In this document: piece by piece, positions 27,391-36,059 of the stretch | Numbering within the stretch: the stretch's first letter is position 1 | How the letters are laid out: each line of letters starts with the position of its first letter | Assembly (NCBI RefSeq): GCF_038096175.1 | Contig: NZ_CP151099.1 | Coordinates: 4,310,501-4,374,500, forward strand | Direction: 5' to 3' | Length of the DNA stretch: 64,000 nucleotides | Origin: Nostoc sp. UHCC 0302 | Lineage (GTDB): Bacteria > Cyanobacteriota > Cyanobacteriia > Cyanobacteriales > Nostocaceae | Translations under genes and position numbers: made by a program | Notes under the pieces: generated by a model | Database searches by the model: none | What the model saw: only the letters and a program-made list of their open reading frames with translations | Told to the model about the DNA's origin: nothing

Positions 27391-28047
27391 ATGCGCCTTC
27401 CCCTACCACAGTTTGACAAAGGCGATCGCCACCCGAATCACATTGCGGAGGTGATCGAGACTACAACTACTGAATTTTTAGCACAGTGTCTGGAGCCGGA
27501 AGATTTGAGCTTTCCCTCCATGCCACCTTTTGGTAGTTGGGTCTGTTCTGTGGATGAAGAATCGGGCAATCAAGTTTATGCTATAGTATATTATGCTACA
27601 ACGATGCCTATAGATTCTGTGCATAGGGCGCGGGCTTTGGGATTGTCCTTGCAAGATTTGCGCGAGGAACAACCCCAAATATTTGCCATGCTCAGAACTG
27701 AATTTCGAGCTGCAATTGTGGGATTTGAACAGACGTCGCTGATGATAGGTTCTAATCAAAGAGTGTATCAGTATCTACCACCTCGTCCTCCACAGATACA
27801 TCAAGCTGTTTATCAGTGTCAACCAGAAGCTATAATTAAATTTACTGAAGAATTAGATTTTTTGCGGACACTACTTTCTATTAATGGTGCGCCAGTTGAG
27901 TCCTTGACCGCAGCTGCCATTCGAGACGTTTACCAGTTACGCAAAGCTGACCGAGAATGGTTAATAAAAGCTGGACGTACACTTAGCGTGTTGCTTAAAG
28001 ACGACTATGATCGCTTGCGGTTCATTTTAAGTCAAATCCACCCGTAG
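27391..28047 (+). CDS. HAS-barrel domain protein (conserved in cyanobacteria)
   Basis: A 218-aa soluble protein. The first 100 residues (GDRHPNHIAEVIETTTTEFL, PPFGSWVCSVDEE, YAIVYYATTMPIDSVHRARALG) resemble the HAS-barrel found at the N-terminus of HerA/ATP-synthase-type hexamers, but no ATPase domain follows. The C-terminal half is helical (EELDFLRTLLS, LTAAAIRDVYQLRKADREWL). ATG start with no SD. The role is unknown; a DNA- or complex-associated adaptor is a guess. Confidence 0.7.
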   Translation: MRLPLPQFDKGDRHPNHIAEVIETTTTEFLAQCLEPEDLSFPSMPPFGSWVCSVDEESGNQVYAIVYYATTMPIDSVHRARALGLSLQDLREEQPQIFAMLRTEFRAAIVGFEQTSLMIGSNQRVYQYLPPRPPQIHQAVYQCQPEAIIKFTEELDFLRTLLSINGAPVESLTAAAIRDVYQLRKADREWLIKAGRTLSVLLKDDYDRLRFILSQIHP

Positions 28048-28128
28048 GTAGTTAGTACCTAGACAATTGCCTAGGTAGTGTAAGTTAGGATTTTTTTATT
28101 TTTTGTTAAAGTAGCTTCTACCTTATAT

Positions 28129-28150
28129 CCTTTAGGCGATCGCTTAAAGG
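28129..28150. repeat. HIP1-centred palindrome
   Basis: CCTTTAGGCGATCGCTTAAAGG, a 22-bp palindrome with one mismatch pair, extends the HIP1 octamer symmetrically on both sides. It lies 39 bp before the antiporter start. Confidence 0.7.
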
Positions 28151-28189
28151 GTAATCTCAGCTTTACCATAGCCCCTTCAAGTGCTACCT

Positions 28190-30325
28190 ATGGAACTCGT
28201 GTTACAAGTTCTTGCTTTGGAACCAACTACCCAAGTTCTTGGCAAGGAACCAATTGTTTCCTTTGCTATTTTACTGCTGGTTATTTTAGTTGTACCCATC
28301 TTATTTGAACGGCTAAGACTACCAGGATTAGTGGGTTTGGTTTTCTCTGGGGTAGTACTTGGCCCTTCAGGTTGGAATTTATTCCAGTCCGACTCGCTAA
28401 TGATTAATCTGCTATCTGAGATTGGGTTAGTTTACTTAATATTTGTAGCAGGGCTAGAAATTGATTTAGAACAGTTCCGCCGCAGGAAAGGTCGCTCCTT
28501 TGGGTTTGGCAGCTTTACCTTCTGTATACCTCTGGTGATAGGAACGTTAATTGGGCGGATTTTAGGTTTTGGCTGGAATACCTCAATATTAATTGGCTCT
28601 CTATTTGCTTCCTATACTCTTTTGGCATATCCAATTATTAGCCGCTTGGGAGTGGGAAACAACGAAGCTGTCACAATCACAATGGGAGCCACGATTTTTA
28701 CAGATGTGGGTGCAGTGCTGATATTAGGCATTTGTGTAGCTGTCGGTCATGCTAAAGTATTCAGCTTTGCTAATCTACTCACTTTGTCTGGTTGGTTAAC
28801 TATTTACTCCGTTGCCGTTTTGGTGGGCTTTGATTGGATAGGCAAAGCATTTTTCCGGCGCTCAGGAGACGACGAGGGCAACAAGTTTCTGTTTGTGTTG
28901 CTTTCTGTGTTTCTTGCTGCTGTGGGCGCTCAACTAATTGGAGTAGACAAAATTGTTGGTGCTTTTTTAGCGGGTTTGGCGGTGAATGAAGCTGTGGGTG
29001 AAGGCCCAGTCAAAGAAAAGGTGGTATTTGTTGGTAGCGTCTTGTTCATTCCCATTTTCTTTGTTGACCTGGGCTTGCTGATTGATCTGCCCGCTTTTGT
29101 CAAAAGCATTGCTACCCTCAAGGTAACTCTGTTGATTATAGTTGGTTTAATTGCCAGTAAGTTTATCGCAGCTTTGTTGGCAAAACTGGTTTACCGCTAT
29201 AACTGGCAGGAAATGCTAACAATGTGGTCGCTGTCAGTTCCTCAAGTTGCAACAACGTTAGCAGCAACGTTAGTGGGGTACCGGGCTGGGTTACTGCCAC
29301 CAGAAGTCTTAAACAGCGTTATTGTCTTAATGTTAGTCACATCAACGTTGGGGCCATTAATTACTGGTCGAATAGCTATTGGTTTGACTTCCTCGACAGT
29401 CGATGAGTTAGTACCTACAACTTCATCTGACCTGAAAGCAGAGGAAATAAACATTGCCTTTACGATAGTGGTACCTATCTACAATCCTCAGACTCAACAG
29501 TATTTGATTGAAATGGCGGCATTATTGGCACGTCAAGTAAAGGGCAAAATTGTACCGTTAGCAGTTGCAACTGCGGCGGCTCACATGGATGCACCACAGT
29601 TAGAAGCGTCTCTGCAACGAAGTGAACGGTTACTCTCCAAAGCCACTGCCCAAAGCCGAGTATTGAATGTGGAAGCAGAACCAGTGCTGCGAATTGATGA
29701 TGCTTTTGCTGAGGGAATTAGCAGAGTTGCTCGTGAACAAAAGGCTAATTTAATTGTTATGGGTTGGGGTAAACGTACTGGGTTGCGAGCGCGTTTATTT
29801 GGCAATGTGATTGATGGCGTTCTTTGGGCATCCCATTGTCCAGTAGCAGTCACGCGTCTAGTGGAATCACCGAAAAAAATTCAGCGCATTTTAGTGCCGA
29901 TAGAAAACTTAATTACACCTGCATTACAGCCTGTACAATTTGCTCAGTTGCTGGCAGAAGCAAATCAAGCTCAAGTTACTGTGCTGAATGTGTGCGATCG
30001 CCGCACCAGTTCCAGTAAAATTGCTGCTAAGCGATCGCATCTATCCCTATTAGTGTCCAAGCTGGCTTTAGCAAATAGCCCAGAAATTCAAATCATTGCT
30101 CATGAAAATGTTGCTCAAGCAATTTTGCAGGCAGCACGACTATATGATTTAGTCGTTTTGCCTTTTATTCGTAATCGTACAAGCCCTGGAGGGTTAGCTA
30201 TTAGCGATGTCACAACGCAGTTAGCTAGGCAACTTACCTGCTCAATTGTCATGCTTGGAGAACCACAACGCGCCCAAACAGTAGTTATGACAACTGGGGT
30301 TCATAGTACCACAGCTGCTGTATAA
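28190..30325 (+). CDS. CPA2 cation:proton antiporter with C-terminal universal stress domain
   Basis: Membrane exchanger of the CPA2 (KefB/NapA-like) group, likely moving Na+ or K+ against protons. About 12 spans fill residues 20-395: PGLVGLVFSGVVLGPSGW near 47, LVYLIFVAGLEIDLEQFR near 85, the GATIFTDVGAVLILG stretch near 165 and GAFLAGLAVNEAV near 258 (a conserved acidic transport region). The C-terminal 270 residues form UspA-like segments (ANLIVMGWGKRTG, VAVTRLVESPKKIQRILVPI, LYDLVVLPFI). The ATG at 28190 is preferred to a GTG three codons earlier; neither has a good SD. Length 711 aa. Confidence 0.9.
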   Translation: MELVLQVLALEPTTQVLGKEPIVSFAILLLVILVVPILFERLRLPGLVGLVFSGVVLGPSGWNLFQSDSLMINLLSEIGLVYLIFVAGLEIDLEQFRRRKGRSFGFGSFTFCIPLVIGTLIGRILGFGWNTSILIGSLFASYTLLAYPIISRLGVGNNEAVTITMGATIFTDVGAVLILGICVAVGHAKVFSFANLLTLSGWLTIYSVAVLVGFDWIGKAFFRRSGDDEGNKFLFVLLSVFLAAVGAQLIGVDKIVGAFLAGLAVNEAVGEGPVKEKVVFVGSVLFIPIFFVDLGLLIDLPAFVKSIATLKVTLLIIVGLIASKFIAALLAKLVYRYNWQEMLTMWSLSVPQVATTLAATLVGYRAGLLPPEVLNSVIVLMLVTSTLGPLITGRIAIGLTSSTVDELVPTTSSDLKAEEINIAFTIVVPIYNPQTQQYLIEMAALLARQVKGKIVPLAVATAAAHMDAPQLEASLQRSERLLSKATAQSRVLNVEAEPVLRIDDAFAEGISRVAREQKANLIVMGWGKRTGLRARLFGNVIDGVLWASHCPVAVTRLVESPKKIQRILVPIENLITPALQPVQFAQLLAEANQAQVTVLNVCDRRTSSSKIAAKRSHLSLLVSKLALANSPEIQIIAHENVAQAILQAARLYDLVVLPFIRNRTSPGGLAISDVTTQLARQLTCSIVMLGEPQRAQTVVMTTGVHSTTAAV

Positions 30326-30766
30326 AAACGTAGAGAGGCAAGAGAAGCAAGGGAAGAATTTCTAACTCTTGACTTTCTTATTTTTGAATCTTAATAATCC
30401 TAAAAATACTTTACAACAGGTTTCAAGTTAGTAAAGCACACAAACTGTGTCTCAAAGCCAAGCAGAAAGCCTATTTTACTTCTGAATTTAGCAATTTTGA
30501 CTTCAGAATTCTGCTACATCTTGTTGAAGATTTGATGAATTCTCAGTAAAAAACTGACAATTTTCAGACGATGTTTGTTATTTTGCTAATTGACTTGTTC
30601 ATAAAGCGAGTAAAAACATAACAAAATTACAACTGTAAAAAAATTGGTAAATTTAAAAATACCTTTTTAATTAGCCCTACTATTTCTATATTTTTGCACC
30701 CAAGCTGGGTAATCTATAGAGTAAGCGTAATAGCTCCTGAAAATATCTGTAATTAACTAAGAAACT
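30326..30766. other. AT-rich spacer upstream of the UDP-glucuronate decarboxylase gene
   Basis: 441 bp, strongly AT-rich between 30580 and 30680, with no ORF or strong hairpin. Presumably the promoter of the nucleotide-sugar gene pair. Confidence 0.4.
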
Positions 30767-31699
30767 ATGAGAATTTTGGTGACGGGCGGTGCTGGGTTTA
30801 TTGGTTCCCATCTTATCGACCGACTTATAACCGATGGTCATGAAATAATATGTTTGGATAATTTCTACACAGGTCACAAACGCAACATACTCAAATGGCT
30901 GGATCATCCATACTTTGAACTCATCCGCCACGATATTACCGAACCAATTCGGCTAGAAGTTGACCAAATTTATCATTTGGCTTGTCCTGCATCTCCAGTA
31001 CATTACCAGTACAACCCAGTTAAAACCGTTAAAACTAACGTGATGGGAACGCTGAATATGTTGGGGTTAGCTAAACGCGTTAAGGCTAGGTTTTTCTTGG
31101 CTTCTACGAGTGAAGTGTACGGTGATCCAGAAGTTCATCCTCAAGTTGAAGAGTATAGAGGTAGTGTCAATCCCATCGGTTTGCGTTCATGCTACGACGA
31201 AGGCAAACGAATTGCTGAGACTCTTTCCTTTGACTACTACAGACAAAATAAAGTTGAGATTCGAGTTGCAAGAATATTCAATACTTACGGCCCCAGGATG
31301 TTAGAAAATGATGGTCGGGTGGTAAGTAATTTTATAGTTCAAGCTTTGCAGGGAAATCCGTTAACCGTATACGGTGATGGTTCGCAAACTCGCAGTTTCT
31401 GCTATGTTTCCGACCTAGTGGAAGGATTTATCCGCTTGATGAATAGCGATTATGTTGGGCCAGTGAATCTGGGCAATCCTGGTGAATATACCATTTTAGA
31501 ATTGGCACAAGCTGTGCAAAATATGGTAAACCCAAATGCAGATATTAAGTTTGAATCTTTACCTTCTGATGATCCGCGTCGTCGCCGTCCCGATATTACA
31601 AAGGCTAAAACCTTGTTAAATTGGGAACCTACCATTGCTCTGCAAGAGGGGTTAAAACTGACAGTAGAAGATTTTCGCGATCGCCTCAAAAATGATTGA
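30767..31699 (+). CDS. UDP-glucuronate decarboxylase (UDP-xylose synthase type)
   Basis: Extended SDR enzyme that converts UDP-glucuronate to UDP-xylose (or its 4-keto form). Rossmann motif GGAGFIGSH (residues 7-15), catalytic STSEVYGDP near 113 and YDEGK with the YxxxK pair at 143-147. [36 protein letters not shown] and [15 protein letters not shown] are hallmarks of this subgroup, not of GalE or RmlB. Length 310 aa. The next gene, 153 bp on, makes its substrate, so the two probably work as a pair supplying cell-surface glycans. Confidence 0.92.
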   Translation: MRILVTGGAGFIGSHLIDRLITDGHEIICLDNFYTGHKRNILKWLDHPYFELIRHDITEPIRLEVDQIYHLACPASPVHYQYNPVKTVKTNVMGTLNMLGLAKRVKARFFLASTSEVYGDPEVHPQVEEYRGSVNPIGLRSCYDEGKRIAETLSFDYYRQNKVEIRVARIFNTYGPRMLENDGRVVSNFIVQALQGNPLTVYGDGSQTRSFCYVSDLVEGFIRLMNSDYVGPVNLGNPGEYTILELAQAVQNMVNPNADIKFESLPSDDPRRRRPDITKAKTLLNWEPTIALQEGLKLTVEDFRDRLKND

Positions 31700-31852
31700 G
31701 CCGCGCTCAATGCCGCTCTGAATTTTTGTGCAGGCTAACTTCATCCTCAGCCTATGCTGTAGTGGCAGGGTTTCCCGCATATTTGTAAGTGTCAAATTTG
31801 ACAACTTCTTTTTAAAAATAACTAACCCCAAAGAAGCGAGGAGTTAAACGAA

Positions 31853-33244
31853 ATGCGTGTTTGCGTGATTGGTACAGGTTACGTTGGTTTAGTCACAGGC
31901 GCTTGCTTGGCTCATATCGGACATGATGTAATTTGTGTAGACAATAACGAAGAAAAAGTCAAGTTAATGAAGTCTGGACAGTCGCCAATTTTCGAGCCAG
32001 GCCTCTCGGAAATTATGCAGTCTGCCATTCAATCTGGGAATATTCAGTTTACCTCAGATATAGCCGCAGGAGTTGGCCACGGAGAAATTCTATTTATCGC
32101 TGTGGGAACGCCACCTTTGCCTACTGGGGAAAGTGATACTCGTTATGTCGAAGCTGTGGCTCGTGGAATTGGGGCAAATTTAAACGGTGGTTATAAAGTC
32201 ATCGTCAATAAGTCTACAGTACCGATTGGCTCAGGTGACTGGGTGCGGATGCTTGTTTTAGATGGAATCGCTGAACGTCAGAAAACACTTGTACCCGCCG
32301 GTGGGGGGTTAAGTGAAGATAAATTGCCGGAAGTTGTAGCCCAATTTGATGTGGTGAGCAATCCAGAGTTTTTGCGCGAAGGTTCAGCGGTGTATGACAC
32401 CTTTAACCCTGATCGCATTGTACTAGGAGGCAATAGCCAAAGAGCGATCGCCCTAATGCAACAACTGTACGCCCCAATTGTGGAACGCAAGTTTGCAGAA
32501 AATCAATCTTTACCTCCTGTGCCAATTCTGGCAACAGACCTCAGTTCGGCAGAAATGATTAAGTACGCCGCTAACGCTTTTTTGGCGACTAAAATTAGTT
32601 TTATTAACGAAGTTGCTAATATTTGCGATCGCGTTGGTGCTGATGTCACCCAAGTAGCAAAAGGCATCGGTTTAGATTCGCGCATTGGTAATAAATTTTT
32701 ACAAGCTGGTATTGGCTGGGGCGGTTCCTGTTTCCCCAAAGATGTCGCTGCCTTGATTCACACTGCTGATGATTATGGGTATGAAGCCCAGCTACTTAAA
32801 TCTGCTGTGAGTGTTAACGAACGCCAACGCTTGATTGCTTTGGAAAAACTCCAACAAGTTCTAAAAATCCTCAAAGGCAAAACTGTTGGACTACTCGGTC
32901 TAACATTCAAGCCTGATACCGATGATTTGCGCGATGCTCCAGCACTTAACCTGATTGAACAACTGAACCGACTAGGAGCCAAAGTCAAAGCCTACGACCC
33001 AATTGTTTCCCAAACGGGTCTACGTCATGGGCTTTCTGGTGTATTAGTAGAAACCGATGCTGAAAGACTTGCTGATGGCTGCGATGCACTGGTACTCGTA
33101 ACCGAATGGCAGCAGTTTAGCACTCTGGACTACGGTAAGATGGCGAAATTAATGAACCACCCCGTAATTATTGACGGTCGTAACTACCTCGACCCTGAAA
33201 CAATGGTAAGGGCAGGATTCCAATACGTAGGCGTTGGAAGATAG
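31853..33244 (+). CDS. ugd: UDP-glucose 6-dehydrogenase
   Basis: Oxidises UDP-glucose to UDP-glucuronate with two NAD+. N-terminal Rossmann motif GTGYVGLVTGACLA (7-20), VGTPPLPTGESDTRYVE near 84, NPEFLREGSAVYDTFNPDRIV near 170, K in SAEMIKYAANAFLATKISF near 235 and the catalytic Cys-293 in GWGGSCFPKD. GLTFKPDTDDLRDAP lies in the C-terminal UDP-binding half. Compared with many bacterial enzymes it has about 25 extra residues before FDVVSNPEF (AERQKTLVPAGGGLSEDKL), which I believe is usual in cyanobacteria. GAGGAG lies upstream of the ATG. A terminator follows. Confidence 0.95.
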   Translation: MRVCVIGTGYVGLVTGACLAHIGHDVICVDNNEEKVKLMKSGQSPIFEPGLSEIMQSAIQSGNIQFTSDIAAGVGHGEILFIAVGTPPLPTGESDTRYVEAVARGIGANLNGGYKVIVNKSTVPIGSGDWVRMLVLDGIAERQKTLVPAGGGLSEDKLPEVVAQFDVVSNPEFLREGSAVYDTFNPDRIVLGGNSQRAIALMQQLYAPIVERKFAENQSLPPVPILATDLSSAEMIKYAANAFLATKISFINEVANICDRVGADVTQVAKGIGLDSRIGNKFLQAGIGWGGSCFPKDVAALIHTADDYGYEAQLLKSAVSVNERQRLIALEKLQQVLKILKGKTVGLLGLTFKPDTDDLRDAPALNLIEQLNRLGAKVKAYDPIVSQTGLRHGLSGVLVETDAERLADGCDALVLVTEWQQFSTLDYGKMAKLMNHPVIIDGRNYLDPETMVRAGFQYVGVGR

Positions 33245-33291
33245 AAAAGTAAGAATTAAAAATATTTTAATTCAACATTTAATAATTACAG

Positions 33292-33330
33292 TGCCGCTTA
33301 GATTGTTCTAGGCGGCATTTCATTTGTTTT
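33292..33330 (+). terminator. Terminator after ugd
   Basis: TGCCGCTTAGA pairs with TCTAGGCGGCA (one wobble), TTGT loop, then TTTCATTTGTTTT. It closes the decarboxylase-ugd pair. Confidence 0.85.
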
Positions 33331-33350
33331 AAACTTTACGCCTTTGTAAC

Positions 33351-33478
33351 AGACGTTTTGCTTAACGTGGGCAACCCTCTGAAGTTATGATACCTGTGGC
33401 AAGCCGCTCCGACGCCAATTGGGAAACCCGCCCAAGGCGTTGGATCGACTTTTCGCTGCGGCAAGCTGCAAAACGTCT
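33351..33478. repeat. MITE-like element with 11-bp terminal inverted repeats
   Basis: A 128-bp segment begins AGACGTTTTGC and ends GCAAAACGTCT, an exact inverted pair. Inside, CAAGCCGC and GCGGCAAGC-type stretches add secondary pairing. Non-coding, GC-rich, between ugd and the convergent LmeA-type gene. No clear target duplication. Confidence 0.55.
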
Positions 33479-33547
33479 CTGGAGGAAATCTCAGATCAAA
33501 CTTATCTCCGCATAGAAATATCGTGGTCTTTACGTGAGACTCTGACC

Positions 33548-34342
33548 TCAAGAACTGTGTGGAATACGCTCAATCTCCGCATATCCACTGAAAATCAACT
33601 TTTGACCTTCAGTTTCTAATCGGTTGAGCCGCATTTTTACTCCATCGAGGTCAAAGCGATCTAAATCGACCATATTATCTAAAATTTCTACCAGTGCCAC
33701 ACTCAAGGTCTGTGAAATTTCTTTTTGTGCTTCTGGCACAAGGTCAAGTTCAATTTTTGGATCTTTAAAGGAAATTCGCCGCCGCCTTTCAATGCCTATG
33801 GTTAAGATCATGCTCAGCGGCACAAGTTCGCCATTGTTTAAATCAGCCTTAGCAGAAATTCGCAAGCGAGTTTCGGGCAAGAGTTCCACCTGGACTTCCG
33901 TGAAGGAAACTGGTTTACCATCAGATAATGCCGTTAAGGCTGGCAAGGTGAGGTTAAGCAGGCGTTTTTTCACTAGATCCGCTTTAAAAGCATTATTGAT
34001 GCCTGCTTCTGATAAGATTACTTGGGCGATCGCTTGAGTAGGTTGCTTGAGAGTGAGTTTGCCACTCAAAACCGAACCGAAGTCAATGGCAACTGCATCG
34101 GTCTCAAAAGACATCTCCTCTACTGCGAAATCTTTACGAATCACTAGGCCACGACCGCTCATTTTGAAGCTATCAATGCTGCCTTGCAACAGTTTGCTAG
34201 AGGGGTAGCAGCGCACAAAGACTTCTACTGACTCGCTTTGGGTAAACAGGTGGCGAATCGTTTGGCTAGCGACTGTGTTTAGCATCCGCTCTCCCCAGTC
34301 TGTGCCTTTAGGATCTGTTAAACCAGTAAGTCCGCCGAACAT
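33548..34342 (-). CDS. LmeA family phospholipid-binding protein (DUF2993)
   Basis: Member of the DUF2993 family, named for mycobacterial LmeA, a lipid-binding protein involved in lipomannan elongation; in cyanobacteria its role is open. The start is the ATG at 34342 (264 aa, MFGGLTGLTDPKG); the frame extends further upstream but there it merely reads a tandem repeat. Conserved-looking parts are SQTIRHLFTQSESVEVFVRC, SFKMSGRGLVIRKDFAVEEM, LTLKQPTQAIAQVILSEAGI and LIFSGYAEIER at the end. No signal peptide is obvious. A duplicated 88-bp block lies directly upstream. Confidence 0.8.
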   Translation of the reverse strand: MFGGLTGLTDPKGTDWGERMLNTVASQTIRHLFTQSESVEVFVRCYPSSKLLQGSIDSFKMSGRGLVIRKDFAVEEMSFETDAVAIDFGSVLSGKLTLKQPTQAIAQVILSEAGINNAFKADLVKKRLLNLTLPALTALSDGKPVSFTEVQVELLPETRLRISAKADLNNGELVPLSMILTIGIERRRRISFKDPKIELDLVPEAQKEISQTLSVALVEILDNMVDLDRFDLDGVKMRLNRLETEGQKLIFSGYAEIERIPHSS

Positions 34343-34375
34343 TTGGGTTTGGTCTCTAGAAGTTCTTTGTACTTT

Positions 34376-34551
34376 TGTAACAAAATGTGAACAATACAGC
34401 AAGTGTCTGAAGATTGGTTGTTCTGATGGGCAAGTGTAGGATGACTGATGGCAAGAAGTTAAATGTAACAAAATGTGAACAATACAGCAAGTGTCTGAAG
34501 ATTGGTTGTTCTAATGGGCAAGTATAGGATGGCTGATGGCAAGAAGTTAAA
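34376..34551. repeat. Tandem direct repeat, two 88-bp copies
   Basis: Copy 1 at 34376-34463 and copy 2 at 34464-34551 start TGTAACAAAATGTGAACAAT and differ at three positions, all A/G (near 34425, 34437 and 34444 in copy 1). A third start (TGTAACGTA) follows. The block lies 34 bp upstream of the LmeA-type gene. Confidence 0.92.
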
Positions 34552-34798
34552 TGTAACGTATTTTATCATTTAGATTGACTAGTTTAAAACACTACACTGC
34601 TAATAGGGTTCACCTAGAACACAATTTACAAGCACCCTAACGACTGATCAGTTGATCAGGAAAAATAATCAAGCCTTGAGTGGCAATAAAGGCGATTTTT
34701 AAGCACTTTGAATTGTAGCGATCGCCAAGCGTTAACAGTGACTCATAGGTGGGAATACTTCAATTAAGTTATTAGTTTGATTCTCACCGTTGTTAAAT

Positions 34799-35070
34799 AT
34801 GACACAAATTTATCTTCTGGAACTTGCAAAACAGGTCGATACCAATGCAATTAATACTTTGGTAAGCCAATGGTTAAACTTACCTAACATTACGGCAAAA
34901 ACAAGTCTAAAACAAGACTGTTTACAGATAATGCTGGAATCAGTCAATTTTTCAGAGCAAGAATCATTAATTCCACTAATTCATTACGGATTGATGATTT
35001 AGGTATTCAGTCTGTTAAAAAGGTAAAATTAAACGAGAAATTAGAAAGTGGAGCTGAACAAAGGAAGTGA
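34799..35070 (+). pseudogene. Small gene broken by a one-base frameshift
   Basis: The first frame reads MTQIYLLELAKQVDTNAINT and on to CLQIMLESVNFSEQESLIPL, then stops early after HYGLMI at 35002. Shifting by one base at about 34993 gives DDLGIQSVKKVKLNEKLESG, open to TGA at 35068. Joined, they form an 89-residue product. From memory this resembles a repeat domain of heterocystous cyanobacteria with CLQIMLES followed by GL..LG...V..VK..GR; the order and spacing fit only if one base was lost in GGATTGATG. The tail past VKL is also degenerate. The family assignment is inference. Confidence 0.5.
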
Positions 35071-35208
35071 TTTGCTGATCAAATTTTTCATAGAGAGAGA
35101 GCAGCGATCGCAACCTCTAGGGCGCAGTGCGATCACCATTTCGCCTAACTGATAGAATTGTTTTTAAAATCTGTGTAAAGCTTTAAAAGCGCAGGTTTGC
35201 GAAAAAAC

Positions 35209-35811
35209 ATGACACAAGCCAACTCACCTCAAGCCATTGCAGTTTATATTCCCCCAACGCTAACACTGATAGTCAGCCACGAGCAGTTAGTTGAATTGGC
35301 GATCGCTAACCGAGATTTACAGCTAGAACGAACTGCTAGAGGAGAGTTGATTGTCATGGCTCCAACTGGAGGAATCACAGGAAATAGAAATTCAGATATC
35401 GAAGGACAACTTTGGTTGTGGAACCGTCAAACAAAACTAGGTCAGACATTTAATTCCTCGACTGGTTTTCATCTTCCCAACGGAGCTGATCGCTCTCCCG
35501 ATGCAGCTTGGGTGCGTCAAGACAGATGGAACACACTCACCCCAGAACAGCAAGATGGTTTTGTCCCACTTTGCCCTGATTTTGTACTAAAACTGCGCTC
35601 TAAAAATGACAATATGAAACCCCTACGAGCCAAAATGATGGAATATATGGAAAATGGGGCTTGTTTGGGTTGGTTAATTGATCGGAAAAACAAAAAGGTA
35701 GAGATTTATCGGCAAGGTCAAGACGTAGAAGTTTTGGATAATCCGGTAACTTTGTCGGGTGAAAATGTCTTACCGGGATTTGTCCTGGATTTGACCGAGG
35801 TTTGGAAGTAA
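35209..35811 (+). CDS. Uma2 family protein (DUF820, restriction-endonuclease-like fold)
   Basis: A 200-aa member of the very large cyanobacterial Uma2 group, predicted PD-(D/E)XK-type nucleases of unknown biological role. Typical blocks are ERTARGELIVMAPTGGITG near 41, STGFHLPNGADRSPDAAWVR near 83 (the Asp of SPD is a predicted active-site residue), PDFVLKLRSKND near 123 (E/L..K motif) and KMMEYMENGACLGWLIDRKN near 140. In the usual PDFVVEVRS motif the active-site Glu is here Leu-Lys (VLKLRS), so nuclease activity may be lost. ATG chosen at 35209 over a TTG four codons earlier. Confidence 0.85.
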   Translation: MTQANSPQAIAVYIPPTLTLIVSHEQLVELAIANRDLQLERTARGELIVMAPTGGITGNRNSDIEGQLWLWNRQTKLGQTFNSSTGFHLPNGADRSPDAAWVRQDRWNTLTPEQQDGFVPLCPDFVLKLRSKNDNMKPLRAKMMEYMENGACLGWLIDRKNKKVEIYRQGQDVEVLDNPVTLSGENVLPGFVLDLTEVWK

Positions 35812-36059
35812 TCGTCAACTTTATTCGATTTTGTAGGTTAACTAACTAAGGAATATCTGGATGAGTAAAGATGTGATGACTACTGTTAACCCGTGATAGA
35901 GAAAATCAAAATGCCTCAACTAAAGTAACCAGTTCATTAAACTGAATATTTTTATAACCAGAAAGAATTTTCTCTAGTAATTTGCGCTTTTTGGATATTT
36001 CTACACCCTATCATCCCAAAGCCAAAAGTGCGATCACTTCTCTCTACTCTTCCTTACAG

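Noticed and set aside
34343-34471. N-terminal extension of the LmeA-type gene
   Set aside because: It only translates the tandem 88-bp repeat and starts at a rare codon; the ATG at 34342 is more sensible.
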